Below, piece after piece: positions 42,682 through 52,284 of a stretch of DNA of 64,000 bases. The translations under genes were made by a program, and so were the position numbers. The stretch lies in NCBI GenBank assembly GCA_963931615.1, contig OZ007032.1, positions 2,356,001-2,420,000 of the forward strand. The letters run 5' to 3'. This stretch comes from Coprenecus sp902388455. GTDB taxonomy: Bacteria > Bacteroidota > Bacteroidia > Bacteroidales > UBA932. Below the pieces are notes generated by a model. The model was not told the origin of the DNA, ran no database searches, and saw only the letters and a program-made list of their open reading frames with translations. The first letter of the stretch is position 1; each line of letters starts with the position of its first letter.

Positions 42682-43734
42682 TCAGAATTCATACATTGCA
42701 TAAAAATCAGAAGACTCCCATGCCTTCTCATATACGTCCTCTGTATAGCCGCCTACATAGTCATAGACAAGGAAGCGGTAGGTAGTCTCATCTATCTCCG
42801 TAGATGTAGGCAACATACCTCCTACCCAGACCACATTGCGCACTATGTTCATCACGGGGAACACCAGTGCCACCTCTTCCTTTGCAGGGAAATACCAGTC
42901 TCCGCCATAATTCTCATCCAGCCACTTGTATGCCGGGAATGCGTCAGGATAACCCTCTGCATTACGTATAGCCTCCGTATTGGCCCTTCCGTCCGTCTCG
43001 CTTGACGCGCCTGTCAGGATGCCGGATGTGCTCCATATACCTGTTTCATAAGGGCACGATGTCATCGAGAATACTTTGCCGTGCTTTCCGCTCTCATCTA
43101 CATAGACAACCACTCCCTGCTTCCCGTCAACCTCGAAGACATCTCCCACAGCATAGACGGGCAGTGCATTTACGGTTATCGCGCACTGTGCGGATATTTC
43201 CCCACATGATACTGTGACAACCGCTTCCTCCGCAGACACTGCAGTCACCAGTCCGTCAACAGAAACCGTGGCGACCTCCTCGTCAGAAGTGCTCCAGACT
43301 AGAGAAGCATACTCTGCCGCCTCGAGAGGCAGAACGGCAGCCACTAAACGGAGCGTGTCCTCCTCCGACATAACAACCTCCGTCTCATTCAACTCAACAG
43401 ACTCCACTGCAGGCGGGGCTACAGTCACAAGGCACTCACCGGTAAGGTTGTCCACTGCAAGAGTTATCACAGCCTCTCCCGGAGACACTGCCGTAACAGT
43501 GCCATCTTCCACCACAGCCACCGACTCATCCGACGAACTCCATTCGATCGTCTGATACTCCACTCCCTCCGGCTGCAACTCATAGGTCAGAGTAGCCGTC
43601 ATGCCGACCTCGAGGGTAATCTCACTCTGGCTCAGAACAACCGAAGACAATTCAGGGGTCTGCTCCTCACATCCATAGATGACAGTCATTCCGCATGCAA
43701 ATGCCGCCACCAGCATTAAATCAATCTTTTTCAT
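42682..43734 (-). CDS. Lipoprotein with two bacterial Ig-like (BIG_2) domains
   Basis: The protein has 350 residues with a lipoprotein signal ending IYGC (Cys22). Two BIG_2 domains (about 30-110 and 111-190) each show the W-S-S-S-D-E...VA.V...G.VTAVSPGEAVITL pattern. A C-terminal domain (about 195-350), with GDWYFPAKEEVALVF, resembles the DUF1566-type adhesin/lectin-like modules. The protein is probably exposed at the cell surface as an adhesin. It starts 12 bp after the larger lipoprotein gene and is in one operon with it. Confidence 0.8.
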   Translation of the reverse strand: MKKIDLMLVAAFACGMTVIYGCEEQTPELSSVVLSQSEITLEVGMTATLTYELQPEGVEYQTIEWSSSDESVAVVEDGTVTAVSPGEAVITLAVDNLTGECLVTVAPPAVESVELNETEVVMSEEDTLRLVAAVLPLEAAEYASLVWSTSDEEVATVSVDGLVTAVSAEEAVVTVSCGEISAQCAITVNALPVYAVGDVFEVDGKQGVVVYVDESGKHGKVFSMTSCPYETGIWSTSGILTGASSETDGRANTEAIRNAEGYPDAFPAYKWLDENYGGDWYFPAKEEVALVFPVMNIVRNVVWVGGMLPTSTEIDETTYRFLVYDYVGGYTEDVYEKAWESSDFYAMYEF

Positions 43735-43745
43735 GGTCCTTTATT

Positions 43746-46286
43746 TTAGTTAGTGATTTTCAACAATCCTCCTGATATCTTCAGCATCGCCGCAAGAGAC
43801 CGGGAGTTTCCGTCAGGATATTCTCCTCCTGCCGCCTCTACCAACGGTCTGAGAGTCCTCTCCACAGCCTTGCGTATTGCTTCCTCAGAGACATTAGCCT
43901 GCGTACCAGCCTCATCTGACTGGGTCCGGGCTGCAAGAGCCTTTTCCAGTCCCGTCTCCGTGACCATATAGCGACCAGGAACATTCCCCCTGACAGCTGT
44001 CTGACGCTGATCGCGCACAACTGCCCGCTCCATACCGCCGGCAATTGAAGAGACCCTGCTTTCAGGAAGTCCGGCACCTGCCGTGACAATATCCGGATCA
44101 AAAGGCACCGCCTGGTCCTCCGACAGGCACAGACTGGTAATAAGAGGAGCTCCATCCGCACCCGAAGCATCGACTCCAAGGGTTATCATACAGTAATTCT
44201 GGTATTCCCAAGGCACGGCACCGATGATGGCCCTCGGACTCGCATCCCCATAATATGTACCGTTACTCTTTATGGCTGCCAGGAGCACATCATAGTTCAG
44301 ACCGTTCATATAATCCGCACTTCTAAGCTCTATCCACTGATAATATGAACTTACATCAGAATTGGGTATCAGCCGGATATAGACTGCAGCCTGACCCGAA
44401 TATGTCTCTGACGGATACTTGTCGGGATCATACGCTACCAGATCATCACCGTTGAACACGGTCAGGACCGTCTCTACAAAAGCATCGGATACCTCACGCT
44501 CCGGTGTCGTGATCTCGCACACGTACAGGTCGGTCGTAGGATACCAGTAACTGCACCCGAATGCAAACACTACATAATCCTGCCCGGGAGCTATGAAACC
44601 GTACTCTATATCCAAGTACAGATTAGTCTGAACATCACCGTCTGCAGATGCTACAGAATAGTCTGCTCCATTAAGCGCTATGCTGTCCCTTACTGTCTCC
44701 GGATCACCTCCCAGTGCCATATATTGCTCGGACGTCATAATCCCATATACATAATCCTCCCCTTCAATGGAAGGTCTGATATCCACGGTAACAGAAGAGT
44801 ATGACATATCCATGACATTTATTTCCAGACTCATGTCTGACATAGGGACTTCGGATGTCCGGAAATTCTCAATCACAACCTCAGTCGTCCTCTCCCCACT
44901 TTCATTGACACCGAAAACTATTATACTGTAGTCTGTCACAGGAGCCAGACCGTCATACTCCTCCGACAGCATGCCCTGCCTGATCATAGGATCAGAAGTC
45001 CAGTCCATATTCTCCGAGTCAAGTGAATTGATGCACGCATCGGCTATATACTCGTCCGACAATCCCTCCAGCGAAGCCGTCTCGGATACCATCGCCAGAT
45101 ACCGTGTAGAAGACGAGGAAGGACTGACAGTAAAGCTGACACTGTAGGTATCGGCTTCCTGTACGGATACCTCAAAACTGCAGTCATCGACAATCTCGAC
45201 ATCAGCGGTACGGACAACCGTATTGAAAAGAGACGTATTCGAATACCCCTGTTCAACTCCAAACGCATACCACACATAGTTGCTTCCGGAATACAGTCCC
45301 GAAGCCTGCAGACGCGTGTCACCGTTATATGTCACATCTTCCCACGTCATCTCTATTCCCAACGCATTGTTCATATAGATTACAAGCTCCGTCTCCTCTA
45401 TCATGAACGGTATGAAATCATCTATCGAATTGAACTCGTCCTCTGTAAAATATCCGGCAAGGTACCTGAAATCAGTAGAGCCCGGCCTGACCGTCACATC
45501 CATGCTTCTGGTATCTATCTCATTGGACAAAAACTCTATTTCAGCATCATACTGCTGTACTGCCGGTGTAGTGACCTGCTCCTTGAACACTTCTGTAGTA
45601 AGTTCAGCATCGGTATTCAGACCGTAAGTATAGACATAGTATTCCTGCTCGGGAGAGAAAGTCGTCATGGTTCCGGAAATTTCACCGCTGTACAGCACAC
45701 CTGAGTTGGACAGAAAATACTCGAGAGACACCCCATAATAATCAGCAGTCTCCTGAAACACAGCTATATCACTCTGGACAAGAAGATCGTCATCATCGAA
45801 TGCATCCACCTCGGCCCGGGGACGGGTAAGCATCACGAAAGTGAGGGTATCACTGGCCGGAGTGACTTTGACATCCGCTGTGAAGGACGTTACGTTGCTC
45901 ACTTCCAGTCTCAACGCTACGTCTGTATCTTCCTCATACTCTGAGGAGGCCTGGACAACTGTCAATTCAACATCCTCCGCACCGGGACATGAGAGAACTA
46001 TGCTGCCCTCTCTGGAATCGGGCAGGGTATTGGCCTCTGCCGTAAACTTAAAAATAGTATTGTCCACTACTGTCACCTCGGTCAGCCAACTGTCTTCGGA
46101 AGCGGCTGACGGAAGAGTTGATGCATTCTCAATTCTGTAGGAAACTGTGAATGTACCTCCCTCGGCGGGGATGCTGTACTGCGTTTCTTCCAATACAAGA
46201 AGCGGAGTAAGCTCCTCCTGCCTGCATCCTGCGAGCAGTGCGGACACTGCCGAGAATAAAATAACCTTACGCATTACGTTCTTCAT
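43746..46286 (-). CDS. Large BACON/Ig-like module lipoprotein
   Basis: The protein has 846 residues from ATG 46286 (MKNVMRKVILFSAVSALLAGC, lipidated at Cys21). An N-terminal BACON-like domain (about 27-125) is followed by about four FnIII-like modules. Each contains acidic helical stretches and a conserved ending such as L.PGQDYVVFAFG or LAPVTDYSIIVFG. The C-terminal 120 residues are helical and basic (AIRKAVERTLRPLVEAAGG). The module ...T..F......W-D-S-F...Y is shared with the lipoproteins at 57988 and 61506. It is divergent from the TPR/HTH regulator at 46411, a likely controller. Ligand unknown. Confidence 0.75.
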   Translation of the reverse strand: MKNVMRKVILFSAVSALLAGCRQEELTPLLVLEETQYSIPAEGGTFTVSYRIENASTLPSAASEDSWLTEVTVVDNTIFKFTAEANTLPDSREGSIVLSCPGAEDVELTVVQASSEYEEDTDVALRLEVSNVTSFTADVKVTPASDTLTFVMLTRPRAEVDAFDDDDLLVQSDIAVFQETADYYGVSLEYFLSNSGVLYSGEISGTMTTFSPEQEYYVYTYGLNTDAELTTEVFKEQVTTPAVQQYDAEIEFLSNEIDTRSMDVTVRPGSTDFRYLAGYFTEDEFNSIDDFIPFMIEETELVIYMNNALGIEMTWEDVTYNGDTRLQASGLYSGSNYVWYAFGVEQGYSNTSLFNTVVRTADVEIVDDCSFEVSVQEADTYSVSFTVSPSSSSTRYLAMVSETASLEGLSDEYIADACINSLDSENMDWTSDPMIRQGMLSEEYDGLAPVTDYSIIVFGVNESGERTTEVVIENFRTSEVPMSDMSLEINVMDMSYSSVTVDIRPSIEGEDYVYGIMTSEQYMALGGDPETVRDSIALNGADYSVASADGDVQTNLYLDIEYGFIAPGQDYVVFAFGCSYWYPTTDLYVCEITTPEREVSDAFVETVLTVFNGDDLVAYDPDKYPSETYSGQAAVYIRLIPNSDVSSYYQWIELRSADYMNGLNYDVLLAAIKSNGTYYGDASPRAIIGAVPWEYQNYCMITLGVDASGADGAPLITSLCLSEDQAVPFDPDIVTAGAGLPESRVSSIAGGMERAVVRDQRQTAVRGNVPGRYMVTETGLEKALAARTQSDEAGTQANVSEEAIRKAVERTLRPLVEAAGGEYPDGNSRSLAAMLKISGGLLKITN

Positions 46287-46398
46287 TTTACGGGCTTTTT
46301 TGTTTACAAATGTATAATAGATATCCGTCACTTTCCTCTGCATTTTTTTGAGCATCCAACAAATTAACAAATCGTCATCACGCAGGAACATTATTTTT

Positions 46399-46406
46399 TA
46401 CATTTG
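46399..46406 (+). promoter_or_regulatory. -7 box 4 bp before regulator start
   Basis: TACATTTG, then CAGT, then ATG at 46411. Transcription would start at or next to the start codon, suggesting a leaderless message. Confidence 0.5.
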
Positions 46407-46410
46407 CAGT

Positions 46411-48111
46411 ATGTTTAGGATTTACCGCATATTAAGACCAGTCATTTGTACTGCAACAATTTACTTTCTTTCATCCTGCAGTATGAAGGAATCTCTGTCC
46501 GGCATCGGAACCGACAGGGATACACCATCTTCCCTGGACTCAATGGTAAGGATGTGGAACGGCTATATCATGACAGGCTCGCACGACTCGACTCTCATAT
46601 CCGCCAGAAAAGTCATGACTGATGCCCTTGACAGAGGAGATTCCCTCACAGCACTATATGCCGGCATCTTCACAGCACAGTCTTTCCTGGTAATGGAATA
46701 TATGGTCGATTCCGCGAAATTCTATGCCGACAAGATCGAGGGCTATGCCAGGCGCAGCGGCATCCCGTCCCCCATAATAGCCATTGACAACATCATGGCC
46801 GGATGGTATCTGAAAACAGAACTTAACTACTCGAAAGCTCTTGAGTTCTATCTTGACGGACTGAACTATGCTGAAAGATACAACTTGGTACAGAATAAGA
46901 TAATCATGCTGGCAAACATCGTCACCATCTTCTACCTGAGACGGGACGACAGCGGAATGGACTATGCGCTTCAGGCTTTCCAGGCCGGAAATGTGGATTC
47001 GATGCCGGACTATACCCGCTGCATATCCCTCATTCCCATAGCCCAGATGCTGTGTCTTCAGGGAAGGCAGCAAGAGGCGCGCCCGTATATCTCTGAAGCC
47101 ATGAGGCTGGCACATAAGACACACGCCGTCTCGGCATACACCATCATACACTCAGTATTCGCCGAGACCTGTCAGGCAGACGGAAATATGGAAGAAGCAG
47201 AAAAACACTATCTGGAAGGAGCACGCTACATCGGATACACGGATCCGGGAACAGCCTCGCTCCTGTTCCTCAAATACGGGGATCTGCTTCAGGAGCTCGG
47301 ACGTACGGATGATGCCATACACAGCTACCGCAAAGGGCTTGAACTCTCGGGGGACAACAAGAACATGGAATTCCAGTATGAACTGCTGTACAAGACATCG
47401 CTGCTGTACTACAAGTCCGGAGACAAACAGCAGTCCCTGGAATATTCCCTGCAGTACATGACATACTCCGACAGCATCATCAGAAAAAAGGAACATGATT
47501 TCAACCGGCTCATCCTGCATAACTCGCATATAGAGCACGAGAAAGAGATCCTGCAGAAAGAAGTGGAAAAACAGAAAGCCGACACTATGGCCAGCACAGC
47601 CATATTCCTCTCCATCATACTACTCTCCATCTGCTCCTTCGTCTTCTCACTCTACAGGAAACAGCTGAAGACCTACCGTGCTCTGGTAGCACAGCATCTC
47701 GCAGCGAAGGACAAACATAAAGAGCCAGCCGACACCGAACCGACACATGACAAAAGCATTCCGCAGAACAGAAAGGATATTTTCCTTAAAGCTGAAGCAC
47801 TTATGACACGAGAGAAAGCATACCGCCATAAAGACATCACACAGGAGAAACTCGCAGCCATGACAGGGACCAACCGCACCTATCTCTCCCAGGCCATCAA
47901 CGAATATGCCGGCATGTCATACAACTCCTGGATCAACATGTACCGTATATCGGAAGCTACAGATATCCTCTCGGACCCATCCAACAGCATATCCCTCAAG
48001 CAACTCGCCGATAATCTGGGCTACAACTCAATCTCAGTATTCCACAGGGCCTTTCTCAAAGGCACAGGCATGACTCCAGCCGTATGGAGAAAAGAAAAAT
48101 GCGGTCAATAA
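46411..48111 (+). CDS. Lipoprotein-signal TPR / transmembrane / AraC-HTH regulator
   Basis: The protein has 566 residues. A signal with lipobox ...FLSSC puts Cys23 in position for lipidation. Residues about 60-350 are tetratricopeptide-type helical repeats, followed by a coiled coil (355-390) and one membrane helix (about 394-414). A basic/polar linker leads to an AraC-type double HTH at about 455-562 (GTNRTYLSQAINEYAGMS ... SISLKQLADNLGYNSISVFHRAF). The sensor is thus outside the cytoplasm and the DNA-binding part inside. It is a one-component transmembrane regulator, divergent from the lipoprotein operon at 42682-46286. Its paralogue is at 59686-61437. Start 46411 is chosen because the promoter box excludes the upstream in-frame ATG. 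Confidence 0.85.
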   Translation: MFRIYRILRPVICTATIYFLSSCSMKESLSGIGTDRDTPSSLDSMVRMWNGYIMTGSHDSTLISARKVMTDALDRGDSLTALYAGIFTAQSFLVMEYMVDSAKFYADKIEGYARRSGIPSPIIAIDNIMAGWYLKTELNYSKALEFYLDGLNYAERYNLVQNKIIMLANIVTIFYLRRDDSGMDYALQAFQAGNVDSMPDYTRCISLIPIAQMLCLQGRQQEARPYISEAMRLAHKTHAVSAYTIIHSVFAETCQADGNMEEAEKHYLEGARYIGYTDPGTASLLFLKYGDLLQELGRTDDAIHSYRKGLELSGDNKNMEFQYELLYKTSLLYYKSGDKQQSLEYSLQYMTYSDSIIRKKEHDFNRLILHNSHIEHEKEILQKEVEKQKADTMASTAIFLSIILLSICSFVFSLYRKQLKTYRALVAQHLAAKDKHKEPADTEPTHDKSIPQNRKDIFLKAEALMTREKAYRHKDITQEKLAAMTGTNRTYLSQAINEYAGMSYNSWINMYRISEATDILSDPSNSISLKQLADNLGYNSISVFHRAFLKGTGMTPAVWRKEKCGQ

Positions 48112-48118
48112 AATGCTC

Positions 48119-48160
48119 GACAGGGCTGCATCAAAACATTCATTTTGACACAGCCCTGTC
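48119..48160 (+). terminator. Hairpin after regulator gene
   Basis: GACAGGGCTG at 48119-48128 pairs with CAGCCCTGTC at 48151-48160, with TCAAAA/TTTTGA pairing further inside. The stem is strong but lacks a long U tract. Confidence 0.55.
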
Positions 48161-48266
48161 TCCGACTTCATGTCGAAACTTTCCTACACAATGCGCAAGG
48201 CACTCTCCTCCCCCTCCAGTCCACTGCCCGGCATTGTCCTCACAGTCTTCACCCTCGATACTATAG

Positions 48267-49502
48267 CTACATGGGCATGAACCATACAGCTGTGACAAAG
48301 GAATTGTCTCCAGCATAGTCCCCCACTATGGTCATGCAGTCTCCCGAAACTGCCACTACTGAACCTTGTATCCGGAAACCGTCTGGTTCATAACCATATT
48401 CAGCCTTAGCCCATTCGGCCATAGTTATCACCTTGCCGTCAGCCGGACTGTAGATATACGGCTGTGATGATATGCCCATGTTCACATCTGACAGGAAAAG
48501 CAGTCCTGAAGAGGATACGGCATCGGCACGCCAGAACTGATAAGCGTCGCCAGATATCTCATACATCCTGCCTTCCTGGGCATCGTAAAGATACGGGAAG
48601 TCGGGCATATACTCCCAAGACTCCGTCACCGTCACAGTACCGGCATAATACCGGCCGTCAGGAGATATCCGCGCCTCCACTGTTCCGTATCTCTTTCCAA
48701 ATGCGCCACTGCCGTCAAGCAACCCGGAGTCCCACTCCATAAGATCCTCAGGGTAAATCTCAAAATCATGGGATGCACCGGTCCAGGCGCAGCCAACTTC
48801 TGCCCAAGGCTCACTATTCTGAATATAACCGGAGATATTGCCGTTGCTGCCGATACCCTTCGGTGCAAAGCCATCACACACACCGTTATCGAGACCATGA
48901 GCCGTCAGCACCGTCAAAGTTCCGTTCTCATACACAAAACCGATGTTCTTCCAATTATCGTCCATCATATAGCCGACTGCCACAGAACCGTCTGGAGTAA
49001 CTCCATAGAAACCGCTCTCCATTACGCTTCCGACAGACCTGACCTCAGAGACCTCACCACCCTTCCATATAACGGGATAGAAACCGGAAGACCCATATGC
49101 CGTACCGTCATCTGTAACATCATAGAGACTGATTCCGCTGACAAGAGACAGAGAATCACGGCGGACATCATATATATACGAATTGCGGGAGATCCCGTCA
49201 TAATAATTTCCAACGATATACATGCCGTTGTCTGAGACTGAGGCAGGAGCTATGACTAAATCACCTGCATCAAACTCGACATAAGGTCTGTAGATATTAG
49301 CCTCCTTATACTCAGGTGTGCCGACCACATGACCATCATTGACCTGGGCTGCGAATACATAATATTTCGTCTGCCAGTACAGATCCTCATAACGTCCTAT
49401 TCCCTGACCGCTGACAGTCTCTGTCCCGGAAGCGATCAGCGAGTCCGCATACGCTTTAAGTCCCTGTTCTCCTCCTAAATAGGAATATTTCTGAGCGGAC
49501 AA
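48267..49502 (-). pseudogene. 5'-truncated lipoprotein gene (FnIII-like module + HAF-repeat propeller)
   Basis: The minus-strand frame begins abruptly: no ATG, no signal peptide, and only a TTG at 49502 as possible start. The first 60 residues (KYSYLGGEQGLKAYADSLIA ... YWQTKYYVFAAQV) match the inside of the FnIII-like modules found in the nearby lipoproteins, not an N-terminus. The remainder has at least four HAF-like repeats with the pattern S-D-G..Y-I-V-G....W and is probably a beta-propeller. Directly upstream is the terminator of the pruA gene. So the 5' part, promoter and signal have been lost. Confidence 0.7.
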
Positions 49503-49509
49503 TAAAAAT

Positions 49510-49536
49510 CCCTGTCATGAATACATCGTGACAGGG
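49510..49536 (-). terminator. Intrinsic terminator of pruA
   Basis: On the minus strand CCCTGTCA and TGACAGGG form a perfect 8-bp stem with an 11-nt loop, followed by ATTTTTATTG. It lies 24 bp after the pruA stop and directly at the broken 5' end of the pseudogene. Confidence 0.75.
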
Positions 49537-49559
49537 ATCCGTAAGGAATTTACTGAGGG

Positions 49560-51191
49560 CTACTCCTCCTTCATGTAGGTATAGCGGTGGTCTGTGGGAG
49601 GCACGAGGGTCTCCTTGACAGCGCGGGGCAGTACCCAGCGGATGAGGTTGAACTCGCCGCCGGCCTTGTCGTTGGTACCGGATGCGCGGGCGCCGCCGAA
49701 AGGCTGCATGCCGACAACGGCTCCGGTGGGCTTGTCGTTGATGTAGAAGTTGCCGGCAGCGTATTTCAGCCTGCGGGAAATCTTCTCGAGAGCCAGACGG
49801 TCGCGGCCCCAGATAGCACCGGTCAGGCCGTAAGGAGAGGTGGTGTCGCAGAGCTCGACAGCCTTGTCCACATCAGCGTCGTCATAAACGTAGACTGTGA
49901 GGACGGGGCCGAAGATCTCCTCCTCCATGCTCTTGAAATGGGGGTCTGTGGTGACGATGACAGTAGGCTCCACGAAATAGCCCTTGGACTTGTCATATCC
50001 GCCGCCCAGCACGATCTCAGCGTCTTTCGATGTCTTGGCGTATTCGATGTAGGATGCGATGTTGTCGAAGGAAGCCTCATCGATAACGGCGTTGATGAAG
50101 TTCGAGGGATCGCAGACATCACCCATTTTCACCTTAGCGGCTGTATCCTTGATCTTCTCGAGGATAGCGGGCCACAGGGACTTGGGCACGTACATACGGG
50201 AAGCGGCAGAGCACTTCTGGCCCTGGTACTCGAAAGCACCGCAGTAAGCCGCATTGCCGACCTCCTCAGCCACAGCCGAGGGATGCACGAAGATGAAGTC
50301 CTTGCCGCCGGTCTCGCCCACTAAGCGGGGATAGGAACGGTAGTTGGCGATATTCTCGCCCACCTGTTTCCAGAGGGTATTGAAGGTGGCGCTGGAGCCG
50401 GTAAAATGCACTCCTGCGAGGTCCTTCGAGGCGAAGATTTCCTTGCCGATGACAGCGCCGCTGCCGGGAATGAAGTTCACCACACCTGCGGGCACTCCGG
50501 CCTCCTCGTAGATCTTCATCAGATAGTAGTTAGAGAGAATGGCGGTGGTAGAGGGTTTCCATACCACGGTGTTGCCCATCAGCACGGGAGACATCGAGAG
50601 GTTGGAGGCAATGGATGTGAAGTTGAACGGGGTCAGGGCAAAGATGAATCCCTCGAGAGGACGGTACTCCACGCTGTTGATCTGGTTCGGGCCGCTCTTA
50701 GGCTGGATGCCGTAGATCTTGGAGGCAAATGCGGCATTGTAGCGCAGGAAATCGATGGTCTCGCAGGCCGAGTCGATCTCCGCCTGATAGAAGTTCTTGC
50801 TCTGGCCGAGCATGCATGCGGCGTTGATGACAGCGCGGTACTTGCCTGCGAGCAGGTCGGCTATCTTCAGGATGATGGATGCTCTTACAGTCCAGTCCAG
50901 CTCCGCCCACTCGTCATGAGCGTCGAGAGCGGCCTTGATGGCCATTTTAACCTCCTCGGGACCTGCCTTGTGATATGTGGCGAGCACGTGAGAGTGGTCA
51001 TGCGGCATAACCACCTTTCCGGTGTTGCCGGTGCGGACCTCCTTGCCGCCGATAATCAGCGGAATGTCCAGCTCTATGCCGCTCTGTCTTTTAAGTTCGG
51101 CCTCGAGGGCTACTCTCTCAGGGGAGCCTTTGAGGTATGATTTCACCGGCTCATTTGCCGGTACAGGGAATGTAAAAACTGCATTTTTCAT
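49560..51191 (-). CDS. pruA: L-glutamate gamma-semialdehyde dehydrogenase (P5C dehydrogenase)
   Basis: The protein has 543 residues. The aldehyde dehydrogenase blocks are present: VVWKPSTTAILSNYYLMKIY, FTGSSATFNTLW, the catalytic-Glu GETGGKDF and the nucleophile Cys in FEYQGQKCSAASRMYV. A C-terminal F-G-G-A-R-A-S-G-T-N-D-K-A-G block completes the family signature (PutA-C/PruA2 type, single-domain). The enzyme oxidises glutamate semialdehyde/P5C to glutamate with NAD. It fits with rocD and ctlX in the last kilobase of the window. Confidence 0.95.
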   Translation of the reverse strand: MKNAVFTFPVPANEPVKSYLKGSPERVALEAELKRQSGIELDIPLIIGGKEVRTGNTGKVVMPHDHSHVLATYHKAGPEEVKMAIKAALDAHDEWAELDWTVRASIILKIADLLAGKYRAVINAACMLGQSKNFYQAEIDSACETIDFLRYNAAFASKIYGIQPKSGPNQINSVEYRPLEGFIFALTPFNFTSIASNLSMSPVLMGNTVVWKPSTTAILSNYYLMKIYEEAGVPAGVVNFIPGSGAVIGKEIFASKDLAGVHFTGSSATFNTLWKQVGENIANYRSYPRLVGETGGKDFIFVHPSAVAEEVGNAAYCGAFEYQGQKCSAASRMYVPKSLWPAILEKIKDTAAKVKMGDVCDPSNFINAVIDEASFDNIASYIEYAKTSKDAEIVLGGGYDKSKGYFVEPTVIVTTDPHFKSMEEEIFGPVLTVYVYDDADVDKAVELCDTTSPYGLTGAIWGRDRLALEKISRRLKYAAGNFYINDKPTGAVVGMQPFGGARASGTNDKAGGEFNLIRWVLPRAVKETLVPPTDHRYTYMKEE

Positions 51192-51290
51192 ACTCTATGG
51201 GTGTTTTGTTTTTTGTCAATTGCCCACGAATATACAGTTTTTTCAAATCTTTTCAAATAAATGAACAAATTTACATAGACTGTTTTTCTT

Positions 51291-51995
51291 CTAAAAACTG
51301 AGGGTATATCCCAGACCGAGTATGTGTTCATCCAGTCCCGAGGAACTGAACGTCTGCTGAAAACGGTAATATCCGCTGAAAGAGTGCATCTTCCCTACCG
51401 GCACCCTCACCCCGGCCGTATAGCGCATGATGCCCGTCTCTCCCTTGCGGTAGTCGAACAGGTACAGGAAATTCTCCACTCCGATGAACGGCGTGAGCGG
51501 CAGGGCATCCATCTTCAGATCCACTCTAAGACGGCTGCGCAGATATGAAATGACACTGCCTGAGGCATTCGGGTCTCTGTCCGTATAGTAAATCTGCTCT
51601 ATAAGTTCCCGCAGGTAAAAATATACCGGTCCGATACTGATTCCTATCGTACCTCCTGCATACCAGCGGTGCGCAGGCTCCCAATAGTCGATACGGTTGA
51701 CCCTTGCATACCGGTAACCAGCTTCCAGAGAAAACAGTTCGTTGAAACGGAAACGCAGCTCCGGATTGACCCACCAAAGATTGACATCAGTTGCCGTCCT
51801 GGCAGTCCTCAGTTCCCCATTGAGAGAAAGGGAAAGACCGCTTACGATATGCTTGCGCACCGTAATCGAGCTCCACACCGCAAAATCATCCTGCCTGTCG
51901 CCAGCCGCAACCGCCGTACTACAAAAAAACAGCGACACGAGTGACACCAGCACCGCTGCAACAACTCCTTTAAGCAACCTCCTGCAATAACTCAT
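51291..51995 (-). CDS. DUF2490 outer membrane beta-barrel protein
   Basis: The protein has 234 residues from ATG 51995 (MSYCRRLLKGVVAAVLVSL), with a signal peptide ending STAVAA. The mature part has alternating strands with aromatic girdles (LSLEAGYRYARVNRI, HSFSGYYRFQQTF) and a terminal L-G-Y-T-L-S-F strand, as in the small porin-like DUF2490 family. Function is unknown. A longer reading upstream to 52175 was rejected because the signal peptide begins at 51995. Confidence 0.8.
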   Translation of the reverse strand: MSYCRRLLKGVVAAVLVSLVSLFFCSTAVAAGDRQDDFAVWSSITVRKHIVSGLSLSLNGELRTARTATDVNLWWVNPELRFRFNELFSLEAGYRYARVNRIDYWEPAHRWYAGGTIGISIGPVYFYLRELIEQIYYTDRDPNASGSVISYLRSRLRVDLKMDALPLTPFIGVENFLYLFDYRKGETGIMRYTAGVRVPVGKMHSFSGYYRFQQTFSSSGLDEHILGLGYTLSF

Positions 51996-52284
51996 TTTCC
52001 TGCCGTATTTGGATATTATCCGGCAAATGTACAAAGAATTAACAGACCAGCGGAAGTCCGACACCGGCATCCGCACTACCGGCCGCTGCTGAATATCCGA
52101 TGCAGCCCTCAGGAACCGAGCCGCCATCACATGCCTCAACGGCAGGTACGCACACGCCTGACTTCGACAGCACATTCACAAACAGCGTTTTGCATATACA
52201 ACAAGATGCTTTCGGATATTTTTAGCCACATGGCGGTGCAGACATATTTACGATGACCTTTTACCATACACTATAACATTTGCC

